Position numbers and translations under genes: made by a program
Source of the DNA: Gammaproteobacteria bacterium
GTDB lineage: Bacteria > Pseudomonadota > Gammaproteobacteria > Thiohalobacterales > Thiohalobacteraceae
Assembly (NCBI GenBank): GCA_018819175.1
Contig: JAHJQQ010000043.1
Coordinates: 15,633 to 79,632 of the forward strand
DNA: 64,000 nt
Reading direction: 5' to 3'
In this document: in pieces, positions 1-9,463 of the stretch
Numbering within the stretch: the first letter of the stretch is position 1
Layout: every line of letters starts with the position of its first letter
Notes under the pieces: generated by a model
The model's database searches: none
Told to the model about the DNA's origin: nothing
Seen by the model: the letters and a program-made list of their open reading frames with translations, nothing else

Positions 1-2
1 AG

Positions 3-281
3 GATTACTACGCCTCCGCACTTCCCGGCGGAGTCGATGTATTGCTCGTTATCGAAGTGGCGGGTAGCACATTAGATTATGACCGAAATACCAAGCTGCC
101 GCTGTATGCACAGCATGGCATTCCCGAGGTGTGGCTGGTTGATCTGGAAAACCGGCAATTCAGCATATACCGCGACCCACTGTCTGGCAGCTATGCGAAC
201 ACTCAGCTGCTCGCATTACTGCAACACATCCGCGTGCCGGGCTTGGAAGACATAGCCATCGATTTATCGGGTTTATGGTAA
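3..281 (+). CDS. Uma2-type (DUF820) PD-(D/E)XK nuclease-fold protein, C-terminal part
   Basis: The reading frame is open from the first bases of the window, so the gene starts upstream and only its last 92 or so codons are seen. The visible part carries the Uma2 signature: a hydrophobic strand with the acidic pair (VDVLLVIEVA), then STLDYDR.TKLPLYA with the catalytic-type lysine, then GIPEVWLVDL. These match the PD-(D/E)XK nuclease fold by family knowledge. The biological role of Uma2 proteins is unsettled; they are often multi-copy in cyanobacteria and environmental bacteria. It ends 3 bases before the convergent reductase gene. Whether the missing N-terminus is intact cannot be judged here. 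Confidence 0.8.
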   Translation, partial: DYYASALPGGVDVLLVIEVAGSTLDYDRNTKLPLYAQHGIPEVWLVDLENRQFSIYRDPLSGSYANTQLLALLQHIRVPGLEDIAIDLSGLW

Positions 282-284
282 GGC

Positions 285-1274
285 TCAGCTGACCCGCACC
301 AGCGCCCGTCCCATCACATGCCCCGCCAGCATTTCCGTGCAGAACTCCGGCAGGTCGGCAAGTCCAATCTCTCCGGCACAGATACTGTCCAGTTGTGCGC
401 GAGTCATGCTGTCGGCGAGTCGCTGCCAGATGTGTTCACGAACCGCGCGCGGCACATCGACGCTGTTGATACCGAGCAGATTCACACCGCGCAGGATGAA
501 GGGCATCACAGACGTGTTGAGTTCGGTACTGGTGGCCATACCGATGGCAGCAACGTTGCCATTGGCGTGCACACTGCGGATCATCCAACCCAGGTAATCG
601 CCACCCAAGGTATCGATCGCGCCTCCGAAGCGTGCGGTTTCCAACGCACGTCGCCCCATTTCCAAACCCTCGCGCAGGATCACCTTGCTGGCACCCAGAT
701 CGCGCAGATAATCAATGCTGAAAGGTTTGAGGCTGAGCGCGGAAACTTCATAGCCGCGCTGCGCACAGAGCGCGACGGCGAAACTGCCGACGCCCCCGCT
801 GGCGCCGCTGATGAGAATCGGGCCCAGCGCCGGCGTCTGGCCATTATGTTCCATGCGTTCCAAGGCAAGCGCAGCGGTGAAACCGGCCGTGCCGGCAATC
901 ATGGCATCACGGGTGGACAGATTGGCGGGCAGGGCTACAACACTGTCTGCCGGCACGCGCAGGTAGGACGCAAAACCCCCATCGCGTACTTCACCCAGAC
1001 CACTGCCGGTGACCACCACCGGGGTACCCACCGACAGGCGTGGATCCGCCGAGCTTTCCACGCGACCGGCCGCATCGACACCGCCGACCAAGGGCGATTT
1101 GCGCAGGATCTTGCTGCGCCCCGTCGCCGCCAGGGCATCTTTGAAATTCACGGTGGACCATTCGACCCGCACCACCACATCACCCGGACTCAACTCCTCA
1201 AGCGTCAGTTCCTCCAGACCGGCGCGGTGCTGATATTCATCCTGATGGATACGGTAGGCGGCAAATGTCGACAT
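285..1274 (-). CDS. acuI: AcuI/YhdH-type zinc-independent MDR oxidoreductase (acrylyl-CoA reductase / quinone oxidoreductase family)
   Basis: Medium-chain dehydrogenase/reductase of about 329 residues, the usual YhdH/AcuI length. Early residues ELSPGDVVVRVEWSTVNFKDALA and the following KSPLVGGVDAAG are typical of YhdH. A Rossmann NADPH loop (SGASGGVGSFAV) lies near the middle, and the C-terminus contains GINSVDVP. No zinc-ligand cysteine cluster is seen. The family reduces acryloyl-CoA to propionyl-CoA with NADPH, or acts on reactive enones; the physiological substrate here is unknown. The start at 1274 (MSTFAAYRIH) is chosen because the 26 residues upstream have no family resemblance. It is divergent from ispG, with about 170 bases between the two starts. 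Confidence 0.85.
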   Translation of the reverse strand: MSTFAAYRIHQDEYQHRAGLEELTLEELSPGDVVVRVEWSTVNFKDALAATGRSKILRKSPLVGGVDAAGRVESSADPRLSVGTPVVVTGSGLGEVRDGGFASYLRVPADSVVALPANLSTRDAMIAGTAGFTAALALERMEHNGQTPALGPILISGASGGVGSFAVALCAQRGYEVSALSLKPFSIDYLRDLGASKVILREGLEMGRRALETARFGGAIDTLGGDYLGWMIRSVHANGNVAAIGMATSTELNTSVMPFILRGVNLLGINSVDVPRAVREHIWQRLADSMTRAQLDSICAGEIGLADLPEFCTEMLAGHVMGRALVRVS

Positions 1275-1445
1275 AGGCTGAATAAGCAATAGCAGTTGAT
1301 GATGGCAATAGTCTAGCCGGACTTGATACTCAATGGGATGGGCAGAGTCCACAGTCTACTGCTCCAGCCCGCATTCCCTGCTTATGACGTGGACATTCCT
1401 GCCGAACAATCACTGGGATGGCACCGCCCGGGACGGGCTGCGATA

Positions 1446-2705
1446 ATGGCGCAGTCTTCACTCATCAGCGCCCGACGCATGTCCAGCCCAGCCAGCCCCG
1501 TTCCCCGCCGCCCTTCCGTACCCGTTGCCATTGGCACCGTCATGGTCGGTGGCGATCACCCGGTGGTCGTGCAATCCATGACCAACACCGACACCGCCGA
1601 TGCGGTGGGTACTGCCGTGCAGATCGCGCAGCTGGCCAAGGCCGGCTCGGAACTGGTGCGCATCACCGTGAACAGCGATGAGGCGGCCGCAGCGGTACCT
1701 GAAATTCGCAAACGTCTGGATGACATGGGCCTGTCGGTGCCGCTGATCGGCGATTTCCATTTCAACGGCCACAAGCTGCTGACCAAACACCCGGCCTGCG
1801 CCACGGCGCTCGCCAAGTACCGCATCAATCCCGGTAACGTCGGGCGCGGCAAAAAGAAAGACGAACAGTTCGCGACCATTGTCGAACTGGCGCGTGATCA
1901 CGCCAAGCCGGTACGCATCGGCGTGAACTGGGGCAGCCTGGATCAATCCTTGGTCGTGCGCCTGATGGACGAAAATGCCAAACGCGCCGAGCCGCTCGAC
2001 ACCGCCATCGTCACGCGCGAGGCGCTGATCACGTCGGCATTGGAAAGCGCGCAACGCGCCGAGGAACTCGGCTTGCGTCACGACCAGATTATTCTGTCGG
2101 TGAAGATGAGCGGCGTGCAGGATCTGATCGCCGTGTATCGCGCCCTCGCCACACGCTGCGATTATCCGTTACATCTGGGCTTGACCGAGGCCGGCATGGG
2201 CAGCAAAGGCATCGTTGCCTCGACCGCCGCGCTGTCGGTGTTGTTGCAGGAAGGCATCGGCGACACCATCCGCATTTCACTCACACCCGAACCTGGCGGT
2301 GATCGCACCCAGGAAGTCATTGTCGCGCAGGAAATCCTGCAGACCATGGGCCTGCGCGCCTTCACCCCGCAAGTCGTCGCCTGCCCCGGTTGCGGGCGCA
2401 CCACCAGCACCACCTTCCAGCATCTCGCGCAGGACATTCAGACTTACCTGCGCCATCAGATGCCGGTGTGGCGCAGCCAGTATCCCGGCGTGGAAAACCT
2501 TACCGTCGCCGTCATGGGCTGCGTCGTCAACGGTCCCGGCGAAAGCAAACACGCCGACATCGGCATCAGCCTGCCCGGTACCGGCGAAGTGCCGGTCGCG
2601 CCGGTGTACGTGGATGGTGAGAAGACCGTGACACTAAAGGGCGATGCGATTGCGCAGGAATTTCAGAAGATTGTGGATGACTATGTGGTGAAGCGGTTTG
2701 GGTGA
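1446..2705 (+). CDS. ispG: 4-hydroxy-3-methylbut-2-en-1-yl diphosphate synthase (flavodoxin type)
   Basis: IspG/GcpE makes HMBPP from MEcPP in the methylerythritol phosphate isoprenoid pathway, using a [4Fe-4S] cluster. Family motifs are seen in order: the substrate-binding start [41 protein letters not shown], then the cluster ligands in CPGCGRTTS and [10 protein letters not shown] (three Cys and one Glu). Length from 1446 is 419 residues, normal for the shorter proteobacterial form. The frame is open further upstream to 1323, but that extension is not family-like; 1479 (MSSPASP) is an alternative start. It sits alone between a divergent reductase and an accessory region. Confidence 0.95.
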   Translation: MAQSSLISARRMSSPASPVPRRPSVPVAIGTVMVGGDHPVVVQSMTNTDTADAVGTAVQIAQLAKAGSELVRITVNSDEAAAAVPEIRKRLDDMGLSVPLIGDFHFNGHKLLTKHPACATALAKYRINPGNVGRGKKKDEQFATIVELARDHAKPVRIGVNWGSLDQSLVVRLMDENAKRAEPLDTAIVTREALITSALESAQRAEELGLRHDQIILSVKMSGVQDLIAVYRALATRCDYPLHLGLTEAGMGSKGIVASTAALSVLLQEGIGDTIRISLTPEPGGDRTQEVIVAQEILQTMGLRAFTPQVVACPGCGRTTSTTFQHLAQDIQTYLRHQMPVWRSQYPGVENLTVAVMGCVVNGPGESKHADIGISLPGTGEVPVAPVYVDGEKTVTLKGDAIAQEFQKIVDDYVVKRFG

Positions 2706-2935
2706 ACAATAAATAGCCTTGGCCGAACCATATCTCTCGGTCCACTCATGTCTTAGTGATAGTGACACATCCGCATATTAAATACCGCTTTCGACCGTTC
2801 TCGGACATACCGGTTAGGCGGATTTCGTAGGTCATTCACAGCCGAGTTCGGCCAAGAGCAGTAGTAACGCTTCAATAAAAACGGCCCCAAAAGGAGTCGT
2901 TTCCTGGTGACCATATTGGGCGCATCCTGAAGTAA

Positions 2936-2959
2936 GCGGCCCCTTCGAGAAGGGGCCGC
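2936..2959. terminator. Strong hairpin at the 3' end of the recombinase gene
   Basis: A perfect 10-bp stem (gcggcccctt / aaggggccgc) with a 4-base loop lies 13 bases past the recombinase stop. The plus-strand side is followed by a short T-run after aaagg; the minus-strand side is less T-rich. It may terminate transcription or mark the recombinase element boundary. Confidence 0.55.
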
Positions 2960-2972
2960 AAAGGTTTTGTCG

Positions 2973-3602
2973 CTAGATCTCCGTCTGCTCGGCCATCTCC
3001 AAGGCGTCATCCACCTCGATACCCAGATATCGGACCGTGCTTTCCAGCTTGGTATGCCCCAGCAGGAGCTGGATCGCGCGCAGATTCTTGGTCCGGCGAT
3101 AGATCAGAGAGACCTTGGTACGCCGCAACGAATGCGTCCCATAGTCGGCAGCATCCAGTCCGATCTCGGTGACCCAGCCGTTCACGATCCGCGCATACTG
3201 GCGTGTCTTGATATGCGATGAATCTGGATAACGGCTCGGGAACAGGTAATCGCTTGTGGCGAGACCTGCCTGCTTGATCCACTGGCTCACCGTCTCGCGC
3301 GTTTGCTCGGTGATTTCGAACTGCACGGGCTGCTGCGTCTTCTGCTGCATGACCGTGGCGCGGCGGGCGATGTGATCTCCGTGCGAGATGTCGCGGACCC
3401 GTAGCTTCACGAGATCGCAGCCGCGCAGCTTGCTGTCGATGGCCAGGTTGAACAGAGCCAGATCGCGGGTACAATTGGCCATCTTCAGGTGGATCCGGAT
3501 GGCCCAGATGTCCTTGAGCTTGAGCGGCGCCTTCTGGCCAATCAGCTTGCCTTTGTTCCAGGGGACATGAACGTCTTTCGGGGAATAGGTGGGAAGGTCC
3601 AT
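2973..3602 (-). CDS. Small tyrosine recombinase/integrase, catalytic domain only
   Basis: A 209-residue tyrosine recombinase. Catalytic positions can be placed: the first Arg in SKLRGCDLVKLRV, a mid-domain Lys region, HSLRRTKVSL (the HxxR box), LLGHTKLES (the second His), and the nucleophile Tyr in VRYLGIE. The protein lacks a long N-terminal core-binding domain and is shorter than phage integrases (300-400 residues). Its start is supported by a strong aaaggagg motif just upstream of 3602. It lies next to an Rhs gene and a strong hairpin, suggesting an accessory island. Its recombination target is unknown; stand-alone small integrases of this type are found in many gammaproteobacteria. Confidence 0.85.
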   Translation of the reverse strand: MDLPTYSPKDVHVPWNKGKLIGQKAPLKLKDIWAIRIHLKMANCTRDLALFNLAIDSKLRGCDLVKLRVRDISHGDHIARRATVMQQKTQQPVQFEITEQTRETVSQWIKQAGLATSDYLFPSRYPDSSHIKTRQYARIVNGWVTEIGLDAADYGTHSLRRTKVSLIYRRTKNLRAIQLLLGHTKLESTVRYLGIEVDDALEMAEQTEI

Positions 3603-3959
3603 GGTCGTTCCTCCTTTCTCAGGGATGGAACGTCAGTATGCGGCAGCAGCGAGGGCTAGCCGGCCGCGAAGAGCCTCAGCAGAATCAGGAGGGTACGGAT
3701 ACCGGACCCGACCGCAGAATGCCTTATGAACGGGGCCCTATGCCTCAGGCAGACCTAAACGGAAGTGCACGTGAGGTGACATTCACCAGCCGGATCGACG
3801 CGGGCCGTTCCATGGCTGCTCCACTTTCCGGTCCGCTCTTGACCTTGATTCCTCGGTGTGTCAGAACTACGGGCAACGACAATAATCCATGCCCGCGACC
3901 CCGCCGTTTCGCGCGCATCAGGAAATACACATAAGAAGAAGTTCAGGGAGGAGCTGCGC
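3603..3959. other. Intergenic region between recombinase and Rhs gene
   Basis: About 357 bases with divergent upstream regions of the recombinase and the Rhs gene. No convincing gene, RNA or long repeat was recognised. The Rhs ribosome binding site (gggaggag) sits at its right end, about 5 bases before 3960. An in-frame start at 3858 exists but lacks a comparable site. Confidence 0.5.
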
Positions 3960-6900
3960 ATGGCGCGGTGGCGTTTCATTTTAAATATTTTGGCAGTTAT
4001 TTTCAATTGTGTGAAATCATTGCGCAATAGTAAAGCGTGCTCATCAGAAAACATTAGAACAGTGGTCTACTGTCTGCCTCTGCTATTTTTACTTGTATTC
4101 ACCACAACAATTGCTTCGGCAGCTTCACCGACTAGGCAATGGCATACTGGTATTAGTGCCCCCTATATATGGTTTCCGACGCCGGAAGAGGCTACAGATA
4201 GTTATTGCGTGACGTTCTATGCCACACATCCAACATATGAATATCATGGCGAACATCGTGTCGTCGGTATAGATAGCGACACAGATATAAACGGTGATGG
4301 CCTCTGTAAAATTTATCGTCGCTCTACCGGAGAATACTATGTCGAAGCCCTGGTATACGTTTACGCCGAGTTTCTTTGTTATGACCAATCAACACCTGTG
4401 GGTGGTATTTGCCCAGACCCACCCAATAAAAATATCGGTCCACCCCGTTGTCCAGCAGGTACCGGAAATCCGATCAACACGGCCTACGGCGGCAAATACC
4501 AAATTGAAACCGATGTCAGAAGAGACTCGCAGATCAAGCTAACGTTTGATCGCCATTACAACAGCGATAGACTCTATGCATCTGAAATGGGTTATGGCTG
4601 GTCGCACAGTTTCGATCGCTATCTAACACCGAATCATGTCGTATCGCCAACGACGATCATTGCCACGCGCCAACATGGCCGCAGCTATGCATTCACAAAA
4701 GTGGGTGATGCATGGTCCTCTGACGGCGATGTAACAGACCGCCTCGAAGCCACGGCCAATGGCTGGCTCTACATAAATTCCAATGGCGAAGTTGAGTTGT
4801 ACGACGCCACCGGCGCTCTCCAGTCCATCACCGATCTCCACGGCAACACCCAGACTCTCATCTACGACACTCAGGGCCGCCTCGACCGCGTCGACACCAA
4901 CACCGGCGAGTATCTGATTTTCGGCTACAATACCAACAACCGCATCTCGACCCTCACCGACCACACCAATCGCGTCTGGACTTACCGGTACGACGCCGCC
5001 GGCAACCTCGAATACGTCGACAATCCGGACGGCACGAGCAAGCGCTATCACTACGAAGACAGCCGCTTCCCGCACGCCCTGACCGGCATCACGGACGAGC
5101 GCGGCATCCGCTATGCGACCTTCGGCTATGACGACCAGGGCCGCGCGAACCTGTCCACACATGCGAACAACGCGCAGCGCGTCGACATCCTCTACAACGC
5201 CGACGGCACGCGCACCGTCACCAACAGCCGCAATCAGCCCAGCACCTACAGCACCGCCATTCAGCTCGGCGTGGCGCTGGTGACGAACATCGCCGGTCCG
5301 GGCTGCTCGACCTGCGGCACGGGCAATACGTCATATAACTACGATCCCACCAACAACAACCTCTTGTCCAAGACCGAGAACGGCGTCACCACGCAGTACG
5401 GCAATTACGATGCCAAGGGCCAGTACGGCTACAAGATCGAGGCGGTTGGCACGCCGCAGGAACGCCGCACCGACTACACCTACGACGCGCGCTTCTACCA
5501 CAAGATCACGACCCTCTCCGAGCCCTCGGTCGCGCCAGGTCAGAACAAGGTCACGTCGTACACTTATGACGACTGGGGTAACCGCCTGACCGAGACGATC
5601 GCCGGCTTCAAACCCGACGGCACGCCGGTCTCGCGCACTACCACCTGGCAATACAACGGCCCGCTGCATCAGCTGTCGCAGATCGACGGTCCGCGCACCG
5701 ATGTCGCCGATATCACGACCTACGCGTACTACCCCGACGACACCAGCCAGGGCGCCAACCGCGCCCGCCTGCGCCGTGTGGTCGATGCGACCGGCACGGC
5801 ACTCCGCGACAACATCCAATACACCGCCACCGGCAAGGTGCTGTCCGAGTCGCGCCCGAACGGTTTGATGTTCAGCTACACGTACTACCCCGGCAACGAC
5901 CGCCTGCAAACGCTCACCGAATCCGCCGGCTCGGTCAGCCGCGTCACGCGCTGGACCTATTTGGCCTCCGGCGAAGTGGAGACGATCACCCAGGCTGACG
6001 GCACGCCCGACGCGACCACGCTGACCTTCGGCTACGACGACGCGCGCCGGCTCACGCGCCTGACCGACGGCCTCGGCAACTACCTCAGCTACCAGCTCGA
6101 CACCGAAGGCAACCGCGAGTACGAGCGCAGCTACGACCACACGGGTGCGCTCAAGAAGCAGCTGCATCAGACCTTCGATCTCTACAACCGCCTCGACACC
6201 ACCGACCAGGCCAACGAGGCCACCGACCCGACCTACGCCCCCGACGGCACGCTGGACAACAGCACCGACGGCAAAGGCATCGTGACCGATTACAGCTACG
6301 ATGCCTTGAAGCGCCTGACCCAGACCGTGCAGGATCAAAACGGCACGGACGCGGGCAGCGCCGACGCCACCACGCGCTACGGCTATGACACCGCCGACCG
6401 CCTGACCTCCGTCACCGATCCGGTCAACGGCAACACCGTTTACGTCTACGACGACCTCGGCAATCGCCTGTCGCAGATCAGCCCCGACACAGGCACGACG
6501 ACCTTCGGCCATGACAGCGCCGGCAATGTCACGGCCAAGACCGATGCCAAGGGCCAGGTGATCGGCTACGCCTACGATGCGTTGAATCGCCTGACCGTCG
6601 TCGACGCGCCCGGCCTCAACGACGACATCACCTACACCTACGACACCTGCGGCAGCGGCCGGCTGTGCCGCATCAGCAACGCCACGGCCAGCGTCGAGCA
6701 GCACTACGACGCCTTTGGCGAGCTCACCGGCCTGCCGGGTGTGAGCTACACCTACGACGCCGCCGGGCGCGTAAAGACGCTCACCTATCCGTCGGGCGCC
6801 CAAGTCACCTACGGCTATGATGCCGCCGGCCGGGTCGGCAGCGTGAGCCTGACCGTCAACGGCGTCACCCAGACGCTGGCGAGCACGATCAGCTACGCGC

Positions 6901-8702
6901 CGTTCGGCCCGCTCACGAGTCTCACCTACGGCAACGGCCGTGTGCTCACCCAGACCGTCGACACGGCCTATCGGCTGACTGCGCAGAGCATCCCTGGCGT
7001 GCTGAGCTTGAACTACCCGACCTACGACGCCAACGGCAACCTCAACACCCGCACCGACGGCGGCCAGCCCGAGGGCTACACCTACGATGCGCTCAACCGC
7101 CTCGACACCGCCACCGGCCCGTTCGGCCCACGCGACTACGGCTACGACAAGAACGGCAACCGCACGATGCTGGACGGCACCAGCTACACCTACACGCCCA
7201 ACAGCAACCGCCTGGATGCCATCGGCAGCACCGACGTGCTGCTCGACGCCAACGGCAATACCCTGAACAAGGGCAGTTGGACGTTCGACTACAACGCGCA
7301 CAACCGGCTGACAGCGGCCTACGACAACGGCACGATCACCGCCAACTATGCCTACAACGGCCTCGGCCAGCGCATCGCCAAGACGAAACCCGACACCACC
7401 GGCCGCCACTTCCTCTACGGCCAAAACGGCGAACTGCTCGCCGAGACCGACAACGACGGCAATATCCTGAACGAATACATCTACCTCAACGGCCAGCCGC
7501 TCGCCCTGTACCAGCCCGACGACGACCAGGACGGCCTGAGCAACGCCGAGGAAGACCCGCTCGGCAGCAACCCGGCCAACACCGACAGTGATGGTGACGG
7601 CTTGAGCAACATCGACGAGTGGTACAGCACCGGCACCGATGCAAGGCTCGCTGACACGGATGGTGACGGCGTGCTCGACGGCGCCGAGATCGCCGCCGGC
7701 ACCGATCCCAACAATGCAACGGTCTACCCCGGCGACGGCGACATCAACCAGGACGGCCAGGTCAACGCCGGCGACCTGGTGCTGATGATGCAGTTCGTGA
7801 CCGGGAGCCGCGTGCCGACACCCGAGCAGCAGACCCACGCGGATATGCATACCGACGGCGTGATCGATGTGCGGGATATGCTCAAACTGCAACGCCGTAT
7901 TCTGGGATTGACCCTGCGGGAGTGGTTCAATGAACTGCCGGGATCGCAGCACATGCTGGCAGCAATCGAGCAGGCGCAGCAAGTGGTCTCAGACGTACTC
8001 GCGCACGCGCAGGTCACGTTCATCGACAACGCCCAGGCGGTGGTGGCCAATGGTAAGCTGTATTACGTTCATGTTGATCATCTTGGGACACCGAAGGTGT
8101 TGACCGACGAAGCGGGGACGAAGGTGTGGAGCGCGACACACGATCCGTTCGGACTGGCGACAGTCAACGAAGATCCTGATGAGAATGGGCAGGCTGTCAC
8201 GTTCAATCTACGGTACGCGGGACAATATGCCGATCAAGAAGCCGGTTTGCATCAGAACTACTTCCGGACCTATGACCCGAGCACCGGCAGGTATCTGGAG
8301 AGTGATCCGATTGGGTTGATAACAGGCACAAATCTCTACAGCTTCGTTTTGAATAACCCAGTCCGTTATAGCGATCCGTACGGATTGATTGCAATACCAG
8401 CACCGCCGCCTCCGCCTCCAGCTGGTGGAGCTACTGGAATTGGCGGATATAACTGGAATGCTCCATTCTGGCCAAAATGGATGCGTGACTTTTTTGCGCC
8501 GTCCGATGGTTGGGACGACGGTGATTCAGGTGATAGTGAGCCATGGCCAGATGGCGATGATTGGCGAGGCCAATGCATCCGTCTTTACACGATATGTAAA
8601 AACAAGAATTGGGAAGGCCACTGTGGCGATTGCTTAAATAAGTGCACCGCTCAGCAAGAGTGGCCGTTTGAAGACTGCTATCCAGGGAAGAATTGTAGAT
8701 GA
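3960..8702 (+). CDS. Secreted Rhs/YD-repeat protein with TSP3-type calcium repeats, dockerin-like module and variable Cys-rich C-terminus
   Basis: A 1580-residue polymorphic-toxin-type Rhs protein. The N-terminus has a long basic n-region, then a hydrophobic segment at about residues 35-52 ending in ASA, consistent with export by an extended signal peptide. Residues of about 190-1240 hold many YD repeats (YDAAGR, YDALNRL, YGYDAAG types), which in known structures form a beta-shell. Near DNA 7516-7910 there are acidic repeats (DSDGDGLSN, DTDGDGVLD) and a dockerin-like pair (GDINQDGQVNAGD and MHTDGVIDVRD). The Rhs core resumes with GRYLESDPIGL and ends at YSDPYGL near residue 1475. The last 100 or so residues are variable: a poly-proline linker, an acidic stretch, then a Cys-rich tail. 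Base composition is more AT-rich at both ends than in the core. The start at 3960 has a strong ribosome binding site. Confidence 0.88.
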   Translation: MARWRFILNILAVIFNCVKSLRNSKACSSENIRTVVYCLPLLFLLVFTTTIASAASPTRQWHTGISAPYIWFPTPEEATDSYCVTFYATHPTYEYHGEHRVVGIDSDTDINGDGLCKIYRRSTGEYYVEALVYVYAEFLCYDQSTPVGGICPDPPNKNIGPPRCPAGTGNPINTAYGGKYQIETDVRRDSQIKLTFDRHYNSDRLYASEMGYGWSHSFDRYLTPNHVVSPTTIIATRQHGRSYAFTKVGDAWSSDGDVTDRLEATANGWLYINSNGEVELYDATGALQSITDLHGNTQTLIYDTQGRLDRVDTNTGEYLIFGYNTNNRISTLTDHTNRVWTYRYDAAGNLEYVDNPDGTSKRYHYEDSRFPHALTGITDERGIRYATFGYDDQGRANLSTHANNAQRVDILYNADGTRTVTNSRNQPSTYSTAIQLGVALVTNIAGPGCSTCGTGNTSYNYDPTNNNLLSKTENGVTTQYGNYDAKGQYGYKIEAVGTPQERRTDYTYDARFYHKITTLSEPSVAPGQNKVTSYTYDDWGNRLTETIAGFKPDGTPVSRTTTWQYNGPLHQLSQIDGPRTDVADITTYAYYPDDTSQGANRARLRRVVDATGTALRDNIQYTATGKVLSESRPNGLMFSYTYYPGNDRLQTLTESAGSVSRVTRWTYLASGEVETITQADGTPDATTLTFGYDDARRLTRLTDGLGNYLSYQLDTEGNREYERSYDHTGALKKQLHQTFDLYNRLDTTDQANEATDPTYAPDGTLDNSTDGKGIVTDYSYDALKRLTQTVQDQNGTDAGSADATTRYGYDTADRLTSVTDPVNGNTVYVYDDLGNRLSQISPDTGTTTFGHDSAGNVTAKTDAKGQVIGYAYDALNRLTVVDAPGLNDDITYTYDTCGSGRLCRISNATASVEQHYDAFGELTGLPGVSYTYDAAGRVKTLTYPSGAQVTYGYDAAGRVGSVSLTVNGVTQTLASTISYAPFGPLTSLTYGNGRVLTQTVDTAYRLTAQSIPGVLSLNYPTYDANGNLNTRTDGGQPEGYTYDALNRLDTATGPFGPRDYGYDKNGNRTMLDGTSYTYTPNSNRLDAIGSTDVLLDANGNTLNKGSWTFDYNAHNRLTAAYDNGTITANYAYNGLGQRIAKTKPDTTGRHFLYGQNGELLAETDNDGNILNEYIYLNGQPLALYQPDDDQDGLSNAEEDPLGSNPANTDSDGDGLSNIDEWYSTGTDARLADTDGDGVLDGAEIAAGTDPNNATVYPGDGDINQDGQVNAGDLVLMMQFVTGSRVPTPEQQTHADMHTDGVIDVRDMLKLQRRILGLTLREWFNELPGSQHMLAAIEQAQQVVSDVLAHAQVTFIDNAQAVVANGKLYYVHVDHLGTPKVLTDEAGTKVWSATHDPFGLATVNEDPDENGQAVTFNLRYAGQYADQEAGLHQNYFRTYDPSTGRYLESDPIGLITGTNLYSFVLNNPVRYSDPYGLIAIPAPPPPPPAGGATGIGGYNWNAPFWPKWMRDFFAPSDGWDDGDSGDSEPWPDGDDWRGQCIRLYTICKNKNWEGHCGDCLNKCTAQQEWPFEDCYPGKNCR

Positions 8703-9076
8703 GCATATCCAACGAACGACGAAAAGAGCTGTTCGGTTTGCTTGACGATCTCGGGGCTCGTGATCGAGGCGACCTGTATTTAGTGTTTGCGACACAAGAT
8801 GAGTCGGTAGTTGAGGACTTAAAGGCTGATCTTCTCGATGGAAATAATACGCTATCTTCAGACACTCCTGAGGAATTTGCGGATTTGATATACGAATTGA
8901 GGGAGCAGAAGCGGAATTGGTCTAGGCGGCTCGGGAAGCTGTTAATTGTCGTGGAACAGTTGACTAGTCGAAACGAAAAGCAATTGGCCGTAAAAGAGAT
9001 CGATGACTTTATCTCCGCCTGCACAGCACCGTTCTACCGAGAGATTGCGGCTAACGAGAAATCTAGACTTGAGTAG
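8699..9076 (+). CDS. Hypothetical protein, candidate immunity partner of the Rhs C-terminus
   Basis: 125 residues, not recognised as a named family. It overlaps the Rhs stop by the ATGA arrangement, so it is translationally coupled. The protein is acidic and mainly helical in appearance, with no signal peptide or membrane segment, consistent with a cytoplasmic protein. In Rhs and contact-dependent systems the small gene directly after the variable tip encodes immunity to that tip; this placement is the whole basis for the proposal. Codon use is AT-richer than neighbouring housekeeping genes, like the Rhs tip itself, which suggests that tip and partner moved together. Confidence 0.7.
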   Translation: MSISNERRKELFGLLDDLGARDRGDLYLVFATQDESVVEDLKADLLDGNNTLSSDTPEEFADLIYELREQKRNWSRRLGKLLIVVEQLTSRNEKQLAVKEIDDFISACTAPFYREIAANEKSRLE

Positions 9077-9463
9077 ACCAGCGTCCGCTTTTGGTTTTTA
9101 ACATTGAGGCACCATCTAAAAGCGGACATTCTTCTTGGCCCGCTATTGGCCGATAGCTGCCTCGTGAAAGTAGCAGGCAACCGCTCTCGGCTTCGTCCGC
9201 TTCTCGCCGGCCTCAGACGTATAACCAAGCCATCCGTAGCATCCTGTTTTTCAGCCCCCAAGCGACCCGACCCCTCGCTGGAATGACACTGCCAAATCCA
9301 CGCTTAATAGATCTGGATCAGACTAATCGTGAATAAGTCCCTGATATAACCGATTCCGAAGGCACCGTGCATTGATGAGGTATAGGGTGAAATCAGTTGC
9401 CGGATGGATTGGCACGCGCTCATGGGCAATATGTTCGTGGGGCATCTCGGAGGTCTGAATAAA
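9077..9463. other. Intergenic region with an inverted repeat
   Basis: About 387 bases. Near the left end, 10-base arms gtccgctttt (9083-9092) and aaaagcggac (9118-9127) form an inverted repeat with a 25-base loop. The following bases to about 9290 have the look of a dispersed intergenic repeat or gene relic, but no intact frame is convincing. A GGAGGT ribosome binding site for the next gene is at 9449-9454. Confidence 0.5.

Noticed and set aside
318..1292. Long open frame on the plus strand antisense to the acuI gene
   Set aside because: The minus strand carries clear MDR motifs; the plus-strand translation has none.
2753..3010. Minus-strand 85-codon ORF between ispG and the recombinase
   Set aside because: No family features and it overlaps the hairpin and recombinase 3' end; probably chance.
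3858..3959. Upstream in-frame start for the Rhs protein
   Set aside because: The start at 3960 has a strong ribosome binding site and a plausible signal peptide; the extension has neither.
4800..7500. Possible tandem satellite or CRISPR-like repeats
   Set aside because: The repeats are coding YD repeats of the Rhs protein with irregular spacing; no direct repeats with unique spacers were found.
5331..7982. Very long open frame (883 residues) on the minus strand inside the Rhs gene
   Set aside because: It is antisense to the Rhs YD-repeat coding sequence; the translation is a Val/Gly/Ala-rich low-complexity product of codon bias, with no family features.
9034..9261. Minus-strand ORF after the immunity candidate
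   Set aside because: It is antisense and overlaps a dispersed intergenic repeat; no family features.
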